NCBI GenBank assembly: GCA_016296655.1
Contig: JAEDIW010000012.1
Span: 1-61,019 of the forward strand
Reading direction: 5' to 3'
DNA: 61,019 nucleotides
DNA from: Treponema sp.
Lineage (GTDB): Bacteria > Spirochaetota > Spirochaetia > Treponematales > Treponemataceae
Shown piece by piece: positions 58,953 through 61,019 of this stretch; positions within the stretch are counted from its first letter, which is position 1, and every line of letters begins with the position of its first letter. A model generated the notes under the pieces. That model worked only from the letters and a program-made list of their open reading frames with translations, did not search any database and was not told the origin of the DNA. The translations under genes were made by a program, and so were the position numbers.

Positions 58953-60638
58953 TTAAAACAGTCCTGAAATAATTCCTTCATCATCAACATCAATATTCAA
59001 AGCAGCAGGAAGCTTTGGAAGTCCCGGCATTGTCATGATGTCGCCTGCCAGTACAACTACAAAGCCTGAGCCTGCACAAAGCTGCACATCGCGTACCGGG
59101 AAGTCAAAACCTGATGGAGCGCCTGTAAGTTTGGGGTCATGGCTGATTGAATTCTGAGTTTTTGCAATGCAGACAGGAAGATTGCCATAGCCGGATTCTG
59201 TATATTCCTTAAGTTTTTTGAGCGCAGCAGAAGAAAATTCAACTTTTCCGGCACTGTAGATTTCCATGGCTACTTTTTCAATTTTTTCTTTCAGAGGCAG
59301 GGAATCTTCATACAGACAGTGGAACTGTGACTGATTTGAATCGCAAAGGTCTGCTACGGCATGTGCAAGATTTTCTGCTCCAGCCCCACCCTTTTCCCAG
59401 CCTTCTGTAACTACGGCTTTTGCACCGACTTCCTGGCAAAGTTTCATAAGCAAGTCAATTTCTTCGCAAGTGTCGGTGATAAATTTATTTACAGCAACAA
59501 CAGCAGGAACTCCGTATTTTTTGACAATGGCAAGATGGGCTTTCAAATTCGCAAAACCTTTTTCCAAGGCTTCGGTATTGCATTTGGAAAGTTCAGTTTT
59601 CGGGACACCGCCATGCATTTTTAAGGCACGGATAGTCGCAACAATCACGGCGGCTGACGGCTTGAGTCCTGCAAAACGGCATTTTATGTCAAAAAATTTT
59701 TCAGCTCCAAGGTCTGATGCAAAACCAGCTTCTGTTACAACATAGTCTGCACTGGCAAGTGCGCACAGAGTTGCATTTACACTATTGCAGCCGTGTGCAA
59801 TGTTTGCAAACGGGCCGCCGTGCACAAAAACTGGTGTTTTTTCAAGTGTCTGGACAAGGTTTGGGCGGATTGCATCTTTTAAAAGGGCGGCAACTGCACC
59901 GACGCATTTTAACTCGCCGAACTTTACGTTTCGCTTTTCATAAGTGCGGGCAATGACCATTTCTGAAAGTCTCTGCTTGAGTTCAGAAATTGAACGGGAA
60001 AGGCAGATTATTGCCATAATTTCACTTGCAACAGAAATCTGGAAATGGTCTTCACGTGGAACACCATTTGTACTTCCGCCAAGTCCTATAATGATGCTGC
60101 GCAAGGAACGGTCATTCAAGTCTACGCATCGTTTCCAAGTGATTGTACGTGGATCAATGTTAAGGGCATTGCCTTGCTGAATGTGATTGTCGATTAAGGC
60201 CGCAACCAGATTGTTCGCAGCAGAAATGGCATGGATGTCGCCTGTAAAATGCAGATTGATGTCTTCCATTGGAACAATCTGCGCATTGCCACCGCCACAA
60301 GCTCCGCCTTTTACGCCGAAACATGGGCCTAAAGAAGGTTCGCGCAAAGCTGCCATTGCCTTTTTGCCGATTTTTGAAAGGCCGTCAGCCAGACCAATTG
60401 AAACAGTTGACTTGCCTTCGCCTGCAGGTGTTGGGGTTATGGCTGTTACAAGAATCAGTTTGCCACAGCCGGCAGGCTCGGAGGCTTTTTTCTGAAGCCG
60501 GCGCAATTCCTGCATTGTAATTTTAGCCTTGAACTTTCCATATAAGTCCAGATTTTCTTCTGAGATGCCTATTTTTTTTGCAATTTCAACAACAGGCAGC
60601 ATTTTGTTTTTCATAGCGATTTCAATATCAGACAGCAC
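58953..60638 (-). CDS. fhs: Formate-tetrahydrofolate ligase
   Basis: Joins formate to tetrahydrofolate with ATP, the entry step for C1 units and of the acetogenic methyl branch. 561 residues. The P-loop is TPTPAGEGKSTVSIGLADGL (about 69-88), with EPSLGPCFGVKGGACGGGNAQIVPMEDINLHFTGD downstream and FVHGGPFANIAHGCNS as the folate region. The start is a GTG at 60638 with GGAGG 6 nt upstream (60645-60649). Length matches the family. There are no neighbouring folate genes in the window. Confidence 0.97.
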   Translation of the reverse strand: MLSDIEIAMKNKMLPVVEIAKKIGISEENLDLYGKFKAKITMQELRRLQKKASEPAGCGKLILVTAITPTPAGEGKSTVSIGLADGLSKIGKKAMAALREPSLGPCFGVKGGACGGGNAQIVPMEDINLHFTGDIHAISAANNLVAALIDNHIQQGNALNIDPRTITWKRCVDLNDRSLRSIIIGLGGSTNGVPREDHFQISVASEIMAIICLSRSISELKQRLSEMVIARTYEKRNVKFGELKCVGAVAALLKDAIRPNLVQTLEKTPVFVHGGPFANIAHGCNSVNATLCALASADYVVTEAGFASDLGAEKFFDIKCRFAGLKPSAAVIVATIRALKMHGGVPKTELSKCNTEALEKGFANLKAHLAIVKKYGVPAVVAVNKFITDTCEEIDLLMKLCQEVGAKAVVTEGWEKGGAGAENLAHAVADLCDSNQSQFHCLYEDSLPLKEKIEKVAMEIYSAGKVEFSSAALKKLKEYTESGYGNLPVCIAKTQNSISHDPKLTGAPSGFDFPVRDVQLCAGSGFVVVLAGDIMTMPGLPKLPAALNIDVDDEGIISGLF

Positions 60639-60808
60639 AGGAAGCCTCCGTATAAAAAATAGATTGCAGACATACCACAGGGGGCAGATTTATTTATCCG
60701 CAAGAAGGAAGAAGTTTTGAAAAACTCTGCATTTTCTGCATTATCTCCATTTCTTCTATGTTAAGTAATAGCATAATGAAAATTTTAATGACATGCAATG
60801 TTCTATGC

Positions 60809-61019
60809 GTGGCATTTCTAGAGTTTGCTACGCAAACTCTCCGATTTAATTGTGCGCTTTCGCGCACGTCCTTGCCTGCGGCAAGGATGGATCATGCCAC
60901 AGGTGGCATTTCTAGAGTTTGCTTTCGCAAACTCTCCGATTCAAATGTGCGCTTTCGCGCACGTCCTTGCCTGCGGCAAGGATGGATCATGCCACACAGT
61001 GGCATTTCTAGAGTTTGCT
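60809..61019. repeat. Tandem array of 92-93 bp three-hairpin units, running off the edge
   Basis: Units at 60809-60900, 60903-60995 and 60999 onward (truncated). Each is closed by GTGGCAT...ATGCCAC and holds three perfect hairpins: AGAGTTTGC/GCAAACTCT, GTGCGC/GCGCAC and CCTTGCC/GGCAAGG. Differences between units 1 and 2 fall in loops and spacers (loop TAC versus TTTC), leaving every stem intact. No coding frame was found. The remainder of the gap (60650-60808) shows nothing recognisable. Confidence 0.85.

Noticed and set aside
60809..61019. CRISPR array or integron attC array
   Set aside because: Repeats are nearly contiguous with 2-3 nt between units, carry no unique spacers and no cassettes.

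Overview
The window looks like a spirochaete chromosome, most likely a gut- or rumen-type Treponema. It is AT-rich. It carries a cheA-cheW/cheR-cheX-cheY operon whose CheW has a C-terminal CheR-like domain, an arrangement known from treponemes, together with fliS and an HflK/HflC pair. Leucine synthesis (leuA) and LL-diaminopimelate aminotransferase (dapL) argue against the strongly reduced T. pallidum type. No name can be fixed from sequence reading alone.

Left part (1-11.2 kb): a tRNA-Asp cut by the window edge, a candidate small RNA, leuA behind a leucine-rich leader peptide and attenuator, ftsH, fliS with a FlgN-like partner, a NagD-type phosphatase, a SPOR-domain protein, coaE and polA. 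Three near-consensus sigma-28 (FliA) promoters occur in the window, before fliS, before the SPOR gene and before a predicted outer-membrane protein at 26.6 kb.

Middle part (11.4-37.3 kb): an exported protein of unknown function. Next comes a catabolic operon in which an Fe3+/hexose-phosphate-type ABC transporter (binding protein, fused double permease, ATPase) runs directly into nagA and nagB. It has no PTS or kinase gene, which suggests import of an already phosphorylated amino sugar. Then follow a receiver-like winged-helix protein, the chemotaxis operon, dapL with a two-component system, murI, a pentapeptide-repeat protein, a metallo-beta-lactamase-fold hydrolase with an altered metal motif, a membrane protein with an HExxH motif, and pyrE.

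Right part (37.3-61 kb): a strong promoter driving a GC-rich, self-complementary untranslated segment ahead of a cation/proton antiporter fused to a PTS EIIA domain; divergent icd and an aconitase-family gene; a Ugp-like glycerophosphodiester operon without its ATPase; a biotin-dependent carboxyltransferase; hflK-hflC with a membrane protein of unknown function; the VTC polyphosphate polymerase / DUF4956 / CotH cassette; thrH and fhs.

Non-coding structure is the richest source of possible novelty. (a) Four copies of an inverted-repeat element of about 90-110 bp have outer arms that differ between copies but stay self-complementary. (b) A tandem array at the right edge repeats a roughly 93-bp unit made of three hairpins inside a closing stem. 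(c) A 9-G homopolymer lies just upstream of a perfect TTGACA-N17-TATAAT promoter flanked by two dyads, in front of the polyphosphate/CotH operon, and is a candidate phase-variable switch. No CRISPR array, complete insertion sequence, prophage or rRNA was seen.
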